64,000 nucleotides of DNA from Teredinibacter waterburyi (GCF_001922985.1 NZ_MRUH01000045.1:1-64000); one strand, 5' to 3'; positions 52,250 through 61,922 are shown, counted from the stretch's first letter. The notes: generated by a model not told the origin, from the letters alone. Program-made: numbers and translations.

Positions 52250-55200
52250 GATGCGGCTTAACAATATTTAATGTGGTGAAGCAGAGCAAAAAGTCGGTAT
52301 TCGTGCGCGACGTTATTTTCCTACGTTTTTTGGTATTGCTAGCGTCTGTCTCATTAAAGTTTTTTGTTGTTTTTTTAGGGCTATTAGGTGCTGAAAATCT
52401 TTATGCTCAGTCGTGTAGCGAAGTTTTTTCTGATGGTGCGTCTGGTGTAGGAACTGGAAGTTCGGTTACCCTCAATGGCGGTTCTTATATCTATAATAGC
52501 CCTGATAATGTTTTAAATACCGGCGGAATTACCTATAACGGCGACCCATCGAGCAATGTTGTTTGCGATGGTGTTGCCTGTGGGCAAGATAGCCCGGTAT
52601 CTGCTGGGCTGACATGGACAAGCTTTCCCGGTGGGTCGTATATAAGTGCAAGTACGGCTACCTATACCTTAGCGCCAGGGGATTACGGGGGATTTGCCTA
52701 CTATTACAGTTATGGAATTTTATATCTTTCCCCTGGTACCTATACTTTTTCCGGTGATTTTACCATGGGGTATGAAACTGACTTGGTGATTACCTCACCT
52801 GGAACCGTACGAATTTATGTGTCTGGTAATGTTAGTTTTCAAAACTATAACCAAGTTAACTATGGTTCTACCGGACGGTATCTTTCTGTGTACTCCGGCG
52901 GAAATTTTACGCTTGGGACCGGTGGCCGTTTTCAGGGTATTACCTATTCAAAATCAGGACTAACGCTTTCCAATGACACTATCTATCGCGGCGCTGTTTC
53001 ATCAGAAGGAAACATTACTTTAAATTATGGCACCTCGCTGTATTTTGATGAGCCATCCGTGTCGGGTGGCGATTTTTCTGAAGTGTGCAGCGTTGGTGGG
53101 TCGCCCGCAATCGATCATTTTGTGATTGATGTAGGCTCTGGCAGTGGCAGTACCTGTGTTCCGTCTGAAATTACCATTAGCGTAGAAGACGCAACGAACA
53201 CGGTGCTTACGGACTACACCGGTACGATTGATATCACAACATCTTCCGCTAATGGCGATTGGAGTAAAACCGCAACCGCCGCCGATGCCTTGGGTGATTT
53301 GACTCCAGGCAGTGGCGACAGCGGTGCAGCGACCTATAGCTTTGACGCTAGTGAGGCTGACGCGGGCGTTATCAGTTTAAATTTAGCCAACTCGCACGCA
53401 GAGAGTCTAACCATTACCTTGAGTGATTCGGCGGCGGGCGTGACCACCACGTCAACGACGCTTAGCTTTAGTGAGAACGCTTTTGTGGTGACCGCGACGG
53501 ATAGTCTCGGCGATGATGTTGTGGCGGGTCGTGACCATGATTTTCTCGTGCAAATGATGCGTGAAGACCCGACTACCGGCGCATGTTCGCCTGCGTCGGA
53601 GTACGATCAGTCCTCGGTAAAAGTTTGGTTGACGCGTGCCGCTAGCGACCCGAATGGTGCTGCGCCTGTTGTGACAAATGCGACCTCTTCGGCGTCGGTT
53701 AGTTTACCGAACACTGTCCCCGCAAGTAATAATTTCACCTTGCCGTTTATTGATGGCGAGGCATCCTTTTCGCTCGAGACGAGTGATGTGGGCCGTTATC
53801 GAATCGAATTTTTGGACGATAGTTCGGGGTTTTCGAGTAGCGATATTACTGGCTTTAGTAATACTTTTGTTACTCGTCCGTTTGGCTTTTATTTACAGGT
53901 TACCGGCAACCCTGCGGCGACCAGCGCAACTGAGGCGGTATTTACATCGGCGGGGACTAACTTTTCCGTTACCGCTGTCGCCGTGGGCTGGCAGACGGGG
54001 GACGATGCGAATAACGATGGTGTTGCCGATGGCCACAACGACACAGACCCCGCCAGTCGTGCGAATCTTGCCGATAATAGTTCTTTGCCAAGCTATGGCC
54101 AAGAAAGCCCAGCAGAAACGCTACAGCTAAGCGCAAGCTTGATCGCACCGAGCGGTGGCGTATCCGCGGGGCTTGAAGATGGCGATGCGAGCGCTGCCGA
54201 TGGACGAAGTTTAACGACGTTCACTTCGGGCAGTGCTTCTACCTCCAATGTTTATTTTAACGAAGTTGGTATTATTGAAATTAGTGGTGTGGTAGGAGAT
54301 GGCGATTACCTTGATACGGGAACAAGTTTTACCGCTCGAAGCCAAGGGCGAAGTGGATATGTTGGGCGGTTTACCCCGGCGTACTTCGCTATAGATTCGG
54401 CTAGTGTTGACGCTGCTTGTGTCCTCGGGGGGTTCAATTATTTGGGTGAGCAATTTGGCGTCAGCTTTAACGTGTCGGCCTACAGTAGCCGCAATACCAT
54501 CACCCAAAATTATAACGCGGCGTTTGCGCGTTTCAGTCCTGTCGATAGTCTCGGTAGTGAAGATTACGGCGCTATAGATGCCGCTGTGCCAACTGCGCTT
54601 ACGAGTCGTTTGTTTGGAATTTCCAGCAGTTATAATTGGGCGGCGGGTGTGGGGAGTGTTGTAACAACGGCAGCCCTTGCGCGCACTACCGGCCCCGATG
54701 GGCCATTTACACAGGTCAACTTGGGGGTCTCGCTCAGCGATGCCGACAGCGTTAGCTTGCGGACGAGTGATTTCGACATAGATACCGATAACGATTCGAC
54801 TCTGGATAAGGTTTTACTTGGCCAGTCTGAATTTATTTATGGGCGGTTGCGTTTAAGTGACGCCTTCGGGCCGGAGACCGCTGAGCTGCCGGTGGCCTTT
54901 TATACGGAAGAATGGAACGGCAGCTATTGGACTCAGCACCAAGCGGATTCCTGTACTGAAATTGTGCGCTCGGCGGTGACTTATCCTAGCGGAACTATCG
55001 ATATTGATGGCAACCGCACGGTGCCACTAGGTAGCGCGTCGACTACGGGTAATTATAGTGGTTTAACCGCGACAACAATTACATTTGATTCGGGCGATGC
55101 GGGGCACTTTTTTAGCGCGCCGAATAGCGCTACGGGCAGCTTTTCCGTAGAGGTTGATCTTTCGGCTTACCCTTGGCTGCAATTTGATTGGGACGGTGAC

Positions 55201-55296
55201 GGTAGCGATGAAGCGAGTTTGCCAACTGCGACTTTTACCTTTGGTAGCTACCGCGGCCATGACCGTGTTATCTATTGGCAGGAGGTGCTCAACTAG
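52246..55296 (+). CDS. mshQ: MSHA protein MshQ
   Basis: A 1016-residue exported protein ending the MSHA operon. A long N-terminal region with a hydrophobic stretch ends near ENLYAQSC. Residues about 55-270 are Gly/Ser/Tyr/Thr-rich with repeating beta units (SGNVSFQN, GGNFTLGTGG, KSGLTLSND, EGNITLNYG), suggesting a beta-helix. The C-terminal half has immunoglobulin-like segments (ITISVEDATNTVLTDYTGTI) and the conserved MshQ region (GRFTPAYFAID, YGRLRLSDAFGPE, LPVAFYTEEWNG). The end (FGSYRGHDRVIYWQEVLN) is typical. It is probably the surface-exposed tip adhesin, which is an inference. Confidence 0.87.
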   Translation: MRCGLTIFNVVKQSKKSVFVRDVIFLRFLVLLASVSLKFFVVFLGLLGAENLYAQSCSEVFSDGASGVGTGSSVTLNGGSYIYNSPDNVLNTGGITYNGDPSSNVVCDGVACGQDSPVSAGLTWTSFPGGSYISASTATYTLAPGDYGGFAYYYSYGILYLSPGTYTFSGDFTMGYETDLVITSPGTVRIYVSGNVSFQNYNQVNYGSTGRYLSVYSGGNFTLGTGGRFQGITYSKSGLTLSNDTIYRGAVSSEGNITLNYGTSLYFDEPSVSGGDFSEVCSVGGSPAIDHFVIDVGSGSGSTCVPSEITISVEDATNTVLTDYTGTIDITTSSANGDWSKTATAADALGDLTPGSGDSGAATYSFDASEADAGVISLNLANSHAESLTITLSDSAAGVTTTSTTLSFSENAFVVTATDSLGDDVVAGRDHDFLVQMMREDPTTGACSPASEYDQSSVKVWLTRAASDPNGAAPVVTNATSSASVSLPNTVPASNNFTLPFIDGEASFSLETSDVGRYRIEFLDDSSGFSSSDITGFSNTFVTRPFGFYLQVTGNPAATSATEAVFTSAGTNFSVTAVAVGWQTGDDANNDGVADGHNDTDPASRANLADNSSLPSYGQESPAETLQLSASLIAPSGGVSAGLEDGDASAADGRSLTTFTSGSASTSNVYFNEVGIIEISGVVGDGDYLDTGTSFTARSQGRSGYVGRFTPAYFAIDSASVDAACVLGGFNYLGEQFGVSFNVSAYSSRNTITQNYNAAFARFSPVDSLGSEDYGAIDAAVPTALTSRLFGISSSYNWAAGVGSVVTTAALARTTGPDGPFTQVNLGVSLSDADSVSLRTSDFDIDTDNDSTLDKVLLGQSEFIYGRLRLSDAFGPETAELPVAFYTEEWNGSYWTQHQADSCTEIVRSAVTYPSGTIDIDGNRTVPLGSASTTGNYSGLTATTITFDSGDAGHFFSAPNSATGSFSVEVDLSAYPWLQFDWDGDGSDEASLPTATFTFGSYRGHDRVIYWQEVLN

Positions 55297-55315
55297 GCAC
55301 TTCCGTCGCAAATCA

Positions 55316-56188
55316 TTACATATTGATCCAGCTGTTTAGCGCTTGCATCTTGAACACGCTGGATTTGTACTTTAATAAAATCCCGTCGGCTAAAATCATT
55401 TCTAAGATTAAGTCACTCGCGACGCGGTCGCCTTTTTTAAAGCGCGAGCCGTTAATGGTAACGGTACTTCGCCCATTTTCTACATAGTTGTGTTCAGAAT
55501 AGTTAAGCGTGGGTATTGTTGTTTGTTCGCTCCAACTTAAGCTCCTAATGTCGCCAATCTCGGTAAAGTCGGCGATAGTTGGTTCGATCTTAACATTCGG
55601 CTCGGCGCTTGGCTTAGCTGCTGCGGGATCAAACGGTCGAGCCGGAATATTTGACTGCGCTACGGATTGTGCCGCGGCCGGAGTTGGCTTTAATGTCGGG
55701 GCTGGCGTTGGAGCGGGCGTGGCTGCCAATGTCGGCAGTGGCGTTGCCACGGCGGCAGGCTTCGCCGGTTGTTCGTAAAGTGAGGCGACGTCTGAACTTT
55801 TTATCACGGCTTGTGGTTCCGGCTTTTTCGCCACCACAATCTTTTTCGCGGCGGGTGTTGGTGCAACCGTTGTTGGTGCTGGCGCTGTCGGGCTATTTAC
55901 CGCTGAATTCAGCGTTGGATCGATAGCGGTGCCAATATTGGTGTCGACAGCAGCAATTTCGTTGGTGCTCAAAATAGCGGTTTGTTGCTCTGGCTTTTTA
56001 ATAGCGACAAAAATACCAATGGCGACTAATAGCAAGCCAATCAGCAGTGCCATTAATATCACCACCAATTTTGAATTGCTGTTGTGGACCGCCTCGATGG
56101 GGTGATGTTGGCTGTCGATCCCCGGCGTTTGTTGGTTGCTGCGGCGTTCGCGGTCGGCTTTGTTTAATGCATCAAGAATCAATGACAT
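55316..56188 (-). CDS. gspB: General secretion pathway protein B
   Basis: A 290-residue bitopic protein: MSLILDALNKADRERRS, one membrane helix (about 41-63), a long Pro/Ala/Thr-rich periplasmic stretch (about 95-200), and the C-terminal GspB domain (PTLNYSEHNYVENGRSTVTINGSRFKKGDRV). With GspA it helps place the type II secretin across the cell wall. It lies 24 bases behind gspA. The rest of the type II system is not in the window. Confidence 0.9.
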   Translation of the reverse strand: MSLILDALNKADRERRSNQQTPGIDSQHHPIEAVHNSNSKLVVILMALLIGLLLVAIGIFVAIKKPEQQTAILSTNEIAAVDTNIGTAIDPTLNSAVNSPTAPAPTTVAPTPAAKKIVVAKKPEPQAVIKSSDVASLYEQPAKPAAVATPLPTLAATPAPTPAPTLKPTPAAAQSVAQSNIPARPFDPAAAKPSAEPNVKIEPTIADFTEIGDIRSLSWSEQTTIPTLNYSEHNYVENGRSTVTINGSRFKKGDRVASDLILEMILADGILLKYKSSVFKMQALNSWINM

Positions 56189-56212
56189 GGGCGTAGCTTG
56201 TGTCTCTGTTGG

Positions 56213-57931
56213 TTAGTCGAGAATGTTTAAGGTGTAATCTATCCCCAGAACTTCGTTCAGCTTCATTAGGGTTTGCTCCCCTAGAATGCCGTCGTCCGTA
56301 AGGCCGTAGTTACGCTGAAAAATTTTAATACGTTCTTGCAGGGTAGCGTTAAGTTCGTTGCGGGTGAGGGGCTTTTCCCGTTGATCTAATTGGGCAAAAC
56401 TTTGTGCGACCCACTTTACGGTATCGCTACGCTGGCCGAGGGTGAGCGGTTCTAGGTAGCCTTCTGGGCGATGCCAGAGGTAAAACGTTTTGCCTGTCCA
56501 CATATGGCCAAGCTCCATCAGGGGTGTTAGTACCAAAACGCCTTGAGGGGTTAGCAACTGCGCTTGTGTTTGGCTCATGCCGGTAATAATTGCATGGGTT
56601 ATAAATTTATCGGGAGTTGTCAGCTCGAGAACCGCAGGGCGGTTAAGGTCACGGAGGCTGTCCCAAGTGGCAAGCTCTAGTGTTTTACACTGAATGCGCT
56701 CGCGGGTTAACTCCCAGCAGGGATGGGTATCGGACGAAACATCATGACCAAGATAGCGAACGAGGTCGGCTTGCGCCTCGCTATAGTTATCTTGGCGGTA
56801 TTCAAACAGCGAGCCTAATCGCTTTTGCGTACTCGGTGCGGTACGAGCGCTGGCGATTAACTGGCTACGAAGGTTTTCGCTTTCTACCTTGACGATAGGT
56901 GTTGGCAAGGGGGTAGGCTGGGTCGGTGCAATCTCGGTATTCTGCTGTTCGCGACTAAGTGTTGCTGTGGTCTGTGTGCTATTTCCGGTTGCGGGTAGGT
57001 TGGGGCGAAAGAATAATAGGTTTATGAGTAGCGCTACAACGAAAACTGCAGCAACGGCGGCACCGCCGATAGCAATGGGCCGCCAGTTGATAGCTTTACG
57101 GCGCGACGGCAAGTAGTCCATGCTGCCGGCAACTTCAGAGCGGGCAAGCTCGAAAATATCTTTACTGATTTCTTGGGTATTGTGTCCGTAGGCGCCGATT
57201 AAAGTACGCTCGCAGACAATGTTGATTAGCCTTGGAATGCCACCGGTAAAGGTGTGAATTTTTCGTATGATTTGGTGGGTATAAAGTTTGCGTCCCTCGG
57301 GCATTCCGGCGACTTCTAAACGGTGATTTATATAGGCTTCGGTTTCTTCTAGGGTTAGCGGCGTAAGATGAAAGCGAGCGGTGATACGCTGTGACAGTTG
57401 ACGCAAGCGTGGTTGCGCTAGCAGTTCATTAATCTCCGGTTGGCCGACTAAAATAATTTGCAAAAGTTTTTGGGTGGTTGTTTCGAGATTCGTCAGCAGG
57501 CGAATTTGTTCCAGCGCCTCAGGCGATAGTAGCTGAGCTTCATCGATGAGTAACACCGTATTGTGACCGCGCCGGTGATTGTCGAGCAGGTATTCGTGCA
57601 GGGCGTCGGTTAGTGATTTGATATTGGTGGTGTCGTTAAGGTATTTAGCCCCAAGTTCATCGCAAATGGTACATAGCATATCGACGACATCGGCCATTGG
57701 ATTTAACACGATAGCGATGTCGGTATTTTCGGGAAGCTGTTCCAGTAAACAGCGAATAATGGTGGTTTTACCTGTACCTACTTCACCAGACAGCAAAACA
57801 AAGCCGCCGCCTTTTACGCCGTATAACAAGTGGGCTAGGGCTTCTTTGTGTTGTTGGCTCATATAAAGGTAGCGGGGATTCACCGCTATTGAGAAAGCCT
57901 GTTCTTTTAACCCGAAATAATTGTGATACAT
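56213..57931 (-). CDS. gspA: General secretion pathway ATPase GspA (ExeA)
   Basis: A 572-residue protein: an AAA+ ATPase domain (MYHNYFGLKEQAFSIAVNPRY, Walker A GEVGTGKTT, Walker B VLLIDEAQ), a membrane helix (about 277-297), a C39-like region (about 400-490), and a C-terminal peptidoglycan-binding domain (IKIFQRNYGLTDDGILGEQTL). This is the complete ExeA architecture, unlike the shorter MshM nearby. With GspB it forms the complex that assembles the type II secretin. Confidence 0.92.
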   Translation of the reverse strand: MYHNYFGLKEQAFSIAVNPRYLYMSQQHKEALAHLLYGVKGGGFVLLSGEVGTGKTTIIRCLLEQLPENTDIAIVLNPMADVVDMLCTICDELGAKYLNDTTNIKSLTDALHEYLLDNHRRGHNTVLLIDEAQLLSPEALEQIRLLTNLETTTQKLLQIILVGQPEINELLAQPRLRQLSQRITARFHLTPLTLEETEAYINHRLEVAGMPEGRKLYTHQIIRKIHTFTGGIPRLINIVCERTLIGAYGHNTQEISKDIFELARSEVAGSMDYLPSRRKAINWRPIAIGGAAVAAVFVVALLINLLFFRPNLPATGNSTQTTATLSREQQNTEIAPTQPTPLPTPIVKVESENLRSQLIASARTAPSTQKRLGSLFEYRQDNYSEAQADLVRYLGHDVSSDTHPCWELTRERIQCKTLELATWDSLRDLNRPAVLELTTPDKFITHAIITGMSQTQAQLLTPQGVLVLTPLMELGHMWTGKTFYLWHRPEGYLEPLTLGQRSDTVKWVAQSFAQLDQREKPLTRNELNATLQERIKIFQRNYGLTDDGILGEQTLMKLNEVLGIDYTLNILD

Positions 57932-58067
57932 GGTTCTGCTATGCTAATAGGTTATTGTTATGGTTATGCCTAATGGGGGTTTTTCAACCGCGCTGGCATG
58001 ATACCGCGTTTTTATAGTGGCGACTATTTAGTCGCTTTTAGCTTAATTACCCAGAGATCTAATTATT

Positions 58068-58499
58068 ATGGAAATGACTCTCACCACACCGGGGCTTCTA
58101 TTTCCAGCGATTTCCCTATTGTTGCTTGCTTATACTAATCGTTTTGTTGTGCTAACCAACGTTATTCGGCAATTGAGCCAGTTGGATGATGAGCGATCGC
58201 TAGACTTGGCTCGACGCCAAATCGACAGCTTGCGTGTTCGGTTGAAAATCATTCAAGCGATGCAGGCTTGTGGTGTGTTGTCGTTTCTAACCTGTACCTT
58301 GGCAATGTTTGCCTTGTTTGTACACTGGGAGGGCGTGGGTAAGATTTTATTTGGTCTCAGTTTGGTATTGCTTGGTAGCTCGCTGCTGTTTTCGCTGTTT
58401 GAAGTTCAGGCGTCGACTAAGGCTATCAATATGGAGATCGAACGCTTTGATTGTCGCCGCAATAGTCGCAAGCCAAAAATTGCAACCCCAGATGTGTAG
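58068..58499 (+). CDS. DUF2721-family membrane protein
   Basis: A 143-residue inner-membrane protein beginning TLTTPGLLFPAISLLLLAYTNRF, with an N-terminal helix, a basic stretch, and two further helices (about 67-86 and 92-112), then a basic tail. This matches DUF2721 proteins, whose function is unknown. It is divergent from gspA. Confidence 0.8.
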   Translation: MEMTLTTPGLLFPAISLLLLAYTNRFVVLTNVIRQLSQLDDERSLDLARRQIDSLRVRLKIIQAMQACGVLSFLTCTLAMFALFVHWEGVGKILFGLSLVLLGSSLLFSLFEVQASTKAINMEIERFDCRRNSRKPKIATPDV

Positions 58500-58542
58500 G
58501 TGACACGCTCAACCGATTGGGCTGGATTTTGGGGCATCGACT

Positions 58543-59070
58543 TTACTCTTCGCGTGTTTGTAGCGAGATATCGATTGCTAGCGTATCCTCAATTTCGTCC
58601 AGCTTATCTTCCAGTTCGGATTGATTGAGTCCGCTTGGCAAGGTGAGTGTACCATCTGCTTCGAATAGCGGCTCGCCACTATAGGGCATACTCGAGATAC
58701 GCGTATTCAGTTTTTCGACATTAATATTGTATTGAGCAAAAGTGGTTGCGATCTCTTTGACAATACCGGCGCGATCTGGCCCCCAAACGCGAAAATCTAG
58801 GCGTTTGCCGTCTGATGCCGCAGCAGCGCCAGGGCTGTTGTCGATAATGATATTGATTTTACGTTCATTGAGCTGTCGTAAATCGGCGATAAGCTTAGCT
58901 TCACTTTCGGCCGCTACCTGTAGGCTTATAACGCCGGCAAATTTACCTGCCAGGTGAGATAGCTGGCTTTCCAGCCAATTGCCGTTGTTATCTTTAACAA
59001 CACGAGAAATGGCCTCGACTACGCCGGGCTTGTCTTCACTGATTACGGTAAGTACGAGATTGCTGAGCAT
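58543..59070 (-). CDS. gcvR: Glycine cleavage system repressor-like ACT protein
   Basis: A 175-residue protein with two ACT domains: the first starts LVLTVISEDKPGVVEAISRVV, the second DFRVWGPDRAGIVKEIATTFA. This is the GcvR architecture, which modulates the GcvA regulator of the glycine cleavage genes. No gcv operon is in the window, so its target is assumed from family. Confidence 0.85.
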   Translation of the reverse strand: MLSNLVLTVISEDKPGVVEAISRVVKDNNGNWLESQLSHLAGKFAGVISLQVAAESEAKLIADLRQLNERKINIIIDNSPGAAAASDGKRLDFRVWGPDRAGIVKEIATTFAQYNINVEKLNTRISSMPYSGEPLFEADGTLTLPSGLNQSELEDKLDEIEDTLAIDISLQTREE

Positions 59071-59165
59071 ATTTACTTTCTTATTCTGGTTAAACTCTCA
59101 TAATACTACCGCAACCCCGTTGCTCGCGGCCATTCAAATTTAGAAGGCTGTGCTTTTAGCCCTAG

Positions 59166-59195
59166 TTGATCTAGCGCTAGAGTGGAATTGATAAC
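59166..59195 (+). promoter_or_regulatory. Promoter with embedded palindrome before yheU
   Basis: TTGATC (59166-59171) and GATAAC (59190-59195) lie 18 bases apart, 13 bases before the yheU start. A perfect 12-bp palindrome TCTAGCGCTAGA (59170-59181) sits between them, overlapping the -35, where a repressor could act. The short leader leaves little room, so this is tentative. Confidence 0.35.
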
Positions 59196-59207
59196 CTAAG
59201 GCCCACT

Positions 59208-59429
59208 ATGATCGTCCCGCCCGAGCAGTTAAACGCCGATGTTCTGCGCAGTATTATTGAGTCATTTATCACCCGCGAGGGTACGGACTACGGCGAGCAG
59301 GAATGGTCTTTAGAGGAGAAGGTAGAGCAGCTCTTGCCTCAGGTATTAAACGGTGAGGTCGCAATTGTTTACGATGAGGCCAGTGAATCAATAACCCTTA
59401 TGGAGCGCCAAGCTCTGCCGCCCCAATGA
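59208..59429 (+). CDS. yheU: YheU-family protein (UPF0270)
   Basis: A 73-residue acidic protein beginning MIVPPEQLNADVLRSIIESFITREGTDYG, which is the YheU signature. Function is not established. Its stop overlaps the ATG of the following hydrolase gene by 4 bases. Confidence 0.9.
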   Translation: MIVPPEQLNADVLRSIIESFITREGTDYGEQEWSLEEKVEQLLPQVLNGEVAIVYDEASESITLMERQALPPQ

Positions 59430-60229
59430 CGGAAATAACCACTTGTCTGCCGTTAAAACCCTCAGTCTCGGATCGAACCGTGCATACTAATCTTTCAAGT
59501 AGTTGTCTGCGGGCGGCATGTCCAGATTTGGCCTTTCGGTGTGACGGCGATGCTGCTAACGCACACGCAATAGTGATACTGGCCCACGGTGCGGGTGCGG
59601 GAATGGATTCTGACTTCTTGACCACGCTAAGTAAGGCTTTGGCTGCGCGCGGGTTATTTGTGGTGAGTTTTGAGTTTGCCTACATGGTTAAACGACGGCT
59701 TTCGGGTAATAAACGGCCACCGGCGCCTAAACCTATCTTGCTTGCCAATTGGGCAGCGGTGCTGGAATGCACTGTTCAGTGCAGTTCGCTGCCAGTCGTT
59801 GTGGCGGGGAAGTCGATGGGCGGGCGCATAGGCTCCGAGCTGCTGGCGTCCGCGAGCCTGAGTCCTTTGGTCAGGTCGAGAGTGGCAGGCTGTATGTGCT
59901 ATGGTTACCCGTTTCATCCGCCCGCAAAACAAGAACAGTTGCGTACTGAGCACTTGGCCGAATCTCGTTGGCCAGAGCGGATTCCGCTGAAAATTGTGCA
60001 AGGCACACGGGACCCCTTTGGCAAGCCCGATGAGGTTGCGAATTACAGTTTGGCTAAGGAGATCTCAATCGCTTGGCTGGAGTCTGGCGATCACGACTTT
60101 GTGCCCTTGCGGCGCAGCGGTTTTGAGCAGCGCGATTTAATTCAGCGTGCGGCAGATCTATCAATCGCATTTATCGAGGCACATTTATGTGACGGCACTC
60201 TTACCTTGCCGCGCACATTAATGCGCTAG
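59426..60229 (+). CDS. Alpha/beta hydrolase (TEX30/KANSL3-like)
   Basis: A 267-residue hydrolase. LAHGAGAGMDSDFL carries the oxyanion-side HGAG motif; VAGKSMGGRIGSELLA is the nucleophile elbow (GxSxG with Ser); a catalytic Asp is likely in GTRDPFG and His in SGDHDF. This set matches bacterial relatives of the TEX30/KANSL3 hydrolases. The substrate is unknown. It is coupled to yheU by the ATGA overlap. The first ~35 residues lack clear homology, so the true start could be further in. Confidence 0.82.
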   Translation: MTEITTCLPLKPSVSDRTVHTNLSSSCLRAACPDLAFRCDGDAANAHAIVILAHGAGAGMDSDFLTTLSKALAARGLFVVSFEFAYMVKRRLSGNKRPPAPKPILLANWAAVLECTVQCSSLPVVVAGKSMGGRIGSELLASASLSPLVRSRVAGCMCYGYPFHPPAKQEQLRTEHLAESRWPERIPLKIVQGTRDPFGKPDEVANYSLAKEISIAWLESGDHDFVPLRRSGFEQRDLIQRAADLSIAFIEAHLCDGTLTLPRTLMR

Positions 60230-60272
60230 TAATACCGACAACTAAGTCAACTTTGATTGGCACTGGATACTT

Positions 60273-61337
60273 ATGGAAATTATTGCGCTCTGCCGAGCGG
60301 GATTTGAAAAAGAAGTGGCGGCAGAGTTATCTGAACTTGCCGCTGTAAATGGGTTGGCTGGATACGCTAAGACCAATGACCGCGATGGTTACGTGGAGTT
60401 TATTTTTTATCAGCCCGAAGATGCCGTATCGTTTATCGAAAACACACCATTCCGCCAGCTTATTTTTATTCGTCATTGGTTTATTGCCCAGCCGGCGCTC
60501 ACCATTGACGATGTGCAAGACCGAGTTACCCCCTTGGCGGAACAGCTGCAGCAGTTGCTTACAAGCCTACAGCTAACGCAATTGGATTTAATCGAGCCGG
60601 TAAACCTAGATACCAATGACGGGAAATCATTACAGCGTTTAGCCACCGGAGTGTCTGGGCATTTAGGGCGCAGCTTAGGCGATATTGTCGGCCGTAAAAG
60701 CGCGCGCTATAGGGGCCAATTGTTGATGTTAGCGGGTAATTGCGCCTTTGTAGGTGTTTACCCAAAAGCCAACGTATCGCCCTGGCTCGCAGGTGTGCCC
60801 CGGCTACGCCAGCCCAAAGCAGCACCTAGCCGAGCAACCTTGAAACTAGAGGAAGCTTGGCACCACTTTATCCCCAAGACTGAGTGGGACCAACGTTTGG
60901 CAGCCAGTATGACTGCTGTAGATCTGGGGGCCGCGCCTGGGGGTTGGACGTGGCAATTGGTGAATCGCAGTATGTTCGTACAAGCGGTCGATAACGGCCC
61001 TATGGCCGAATCGCTTATGGAGTCCGGTCAGGTTACTCACCATATGCTCGACGGCTTCGCCTTTAAACCGGACTACTCAGTTGATTGGCTGGTATGTGAT
61101 ATTGCCGACAAGCCCGCTCGGGTAGCTGACATGATACGTCGCTGGGCGCTACAAGGCTGGTGTCGTGAAGCGGTTTTTAACCTCAAGCTGCCAATGAAAC
61201 AGCGCTATCTGGAGGTTAAAAAATGTTCGGCAATGATCACCGAGGCATTGACTGCGGTGAACATTGCGCATGAGTTGCGGTTTAAACAGCTCTACCACGA
61301 CAGAGAAGAGGTGACAGGACATCTAAGGATATTATGA
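60273..61337 (+). CDS. rlmM: 23S rRNA (cytidine-2498-2'-O)-methyltransferase RlmM
   Basis: A 354-residue SAM-dependent methyltransferase. The N-terminal THUMP-type region is followed by a Rossmann domain with VDLGAAPGGWTW as the SAM site, DWLVCDIADKP and a Lys in NLKLPMK expected in the KDKE tetrad. It modifies C2498 of 23S rRNA before ribosome assembly. Length matches the family (about 366 in E. coli). Confidence 0.93.
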   Translation: MEIIALCRAGFEKEVAAELSELAAVNGLAGYAKTNDRDGYVEFIFYQPEDAVSFIENTPFRQLIFIRHWFIAQPALTIDDVQDRVTPLAEQLQQLLTSLQLTQLDLIEPVNLDTNDGKSLQRLATGVSGHLGRSLGDIVGRKSARYRGQLLMLAGNCAFVGVYPKANVSPWLAGVPRLRQPKAAPSRATLKLEEAWHHFIPKTEWDQRLAASMTAVDLGAAPGGWTWQLVNRSMFVQAVDNGPMAESLMESGQVTHHMLDGFAFKPDYSVDWLVCDIADKPARVADMIRRWALQGWCREAVFNLKLPMKQRYLEVKKCSAMITEALTAVNIAHELRFKQLYHDREEVTGHLRIL

Positions 61338-61367
61338 TTTCGGCGACCTACAATTCGGCAGCCAGAC

Positions 61368-61649
61368 TTAGTTCTCTAGTACAGAAACTTTTTCCGGTTG
61401 CTTAAGAATAGAGTGGATCGGAGCCAGTAGCTCGAGGCGCTCGCCTGAACTGGCCCAACGGCGCCAATCTTCTAGTGTTTTCCATTTGCATAGTAAAAAG
61501 CGATGGTTTTCATCGCTGATATCGGCAAAGGCTTCCCCTGAAATAAAGCCGGGGACCAAATAAGTGCGTTGCAGTGCTTTTCGCGAGTGCTCTATATATG
61601 TATTTAGCATCTGCTCGTGTAAGTGCCGTTCAATCAGAACGTGTACCAT
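61368..61649 (-). CDS. Antibiotic biosynthesis monooxygenase (ABM)-fold protein
   Basis: A 93-residue protein with VHVLIERHLHEQML at the start, a mid-helix, and FLLCKWKTLEDWRRWASS, typical of small dimeric ABM ferredoxin-like proteins. These range from quinol monooxygenases to haem-binding proteins. The activity here is unknown. Confidence 0.8.
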   Translation of the reverse strand: MVHVLIERHLHEQMLNTYIEHSRKALQRTYLVPGFISGEAFADISDENHRFLLCKWKTLEDWRRWASSGERLELLAPIHSILKQPEKVSVLEN

Positions 61650-61769
61650 AATAAACTACCTTCAAGGCTGGGGTGTTGCATTAAAAAATTTAGATCTAGT
61701 TGTTGGCTGTAGGCGTTGTTTTTAAGTGTAGGTTAAAGCTTAGATTTAATTGTAAAACACGGTGGTAGC

Positions 61770-61796
61770 CCGTCACGCTTTTATTAAAAGTGACGG
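61770..61796. repeat. Hairpin between ABM and tusA-like genes
   Basis: CCGTCAC (61770-61776) and GTGACGG (61790-61796) form a perfect 7-bp stem with an AT-rich 13-base loop that can fold as a competing CTTTT/AAAAG stem. It lies in the divergent gap, about 125 bases before the tusA-like start. Its role is unknown. Confidence 0.4.
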
Positions 61797-61922
61797 TTAG
61801 CGATTAATTAGCCGAGTGATTTGACCAATTTATATTATTTTTGTTCGTTGCTGATTGTTAACGATCGTTGCAGTTTTTTCCAGCGGTTTCGATCATCTAC
61901 AGACAAAGGGTTCGGAATAGGT

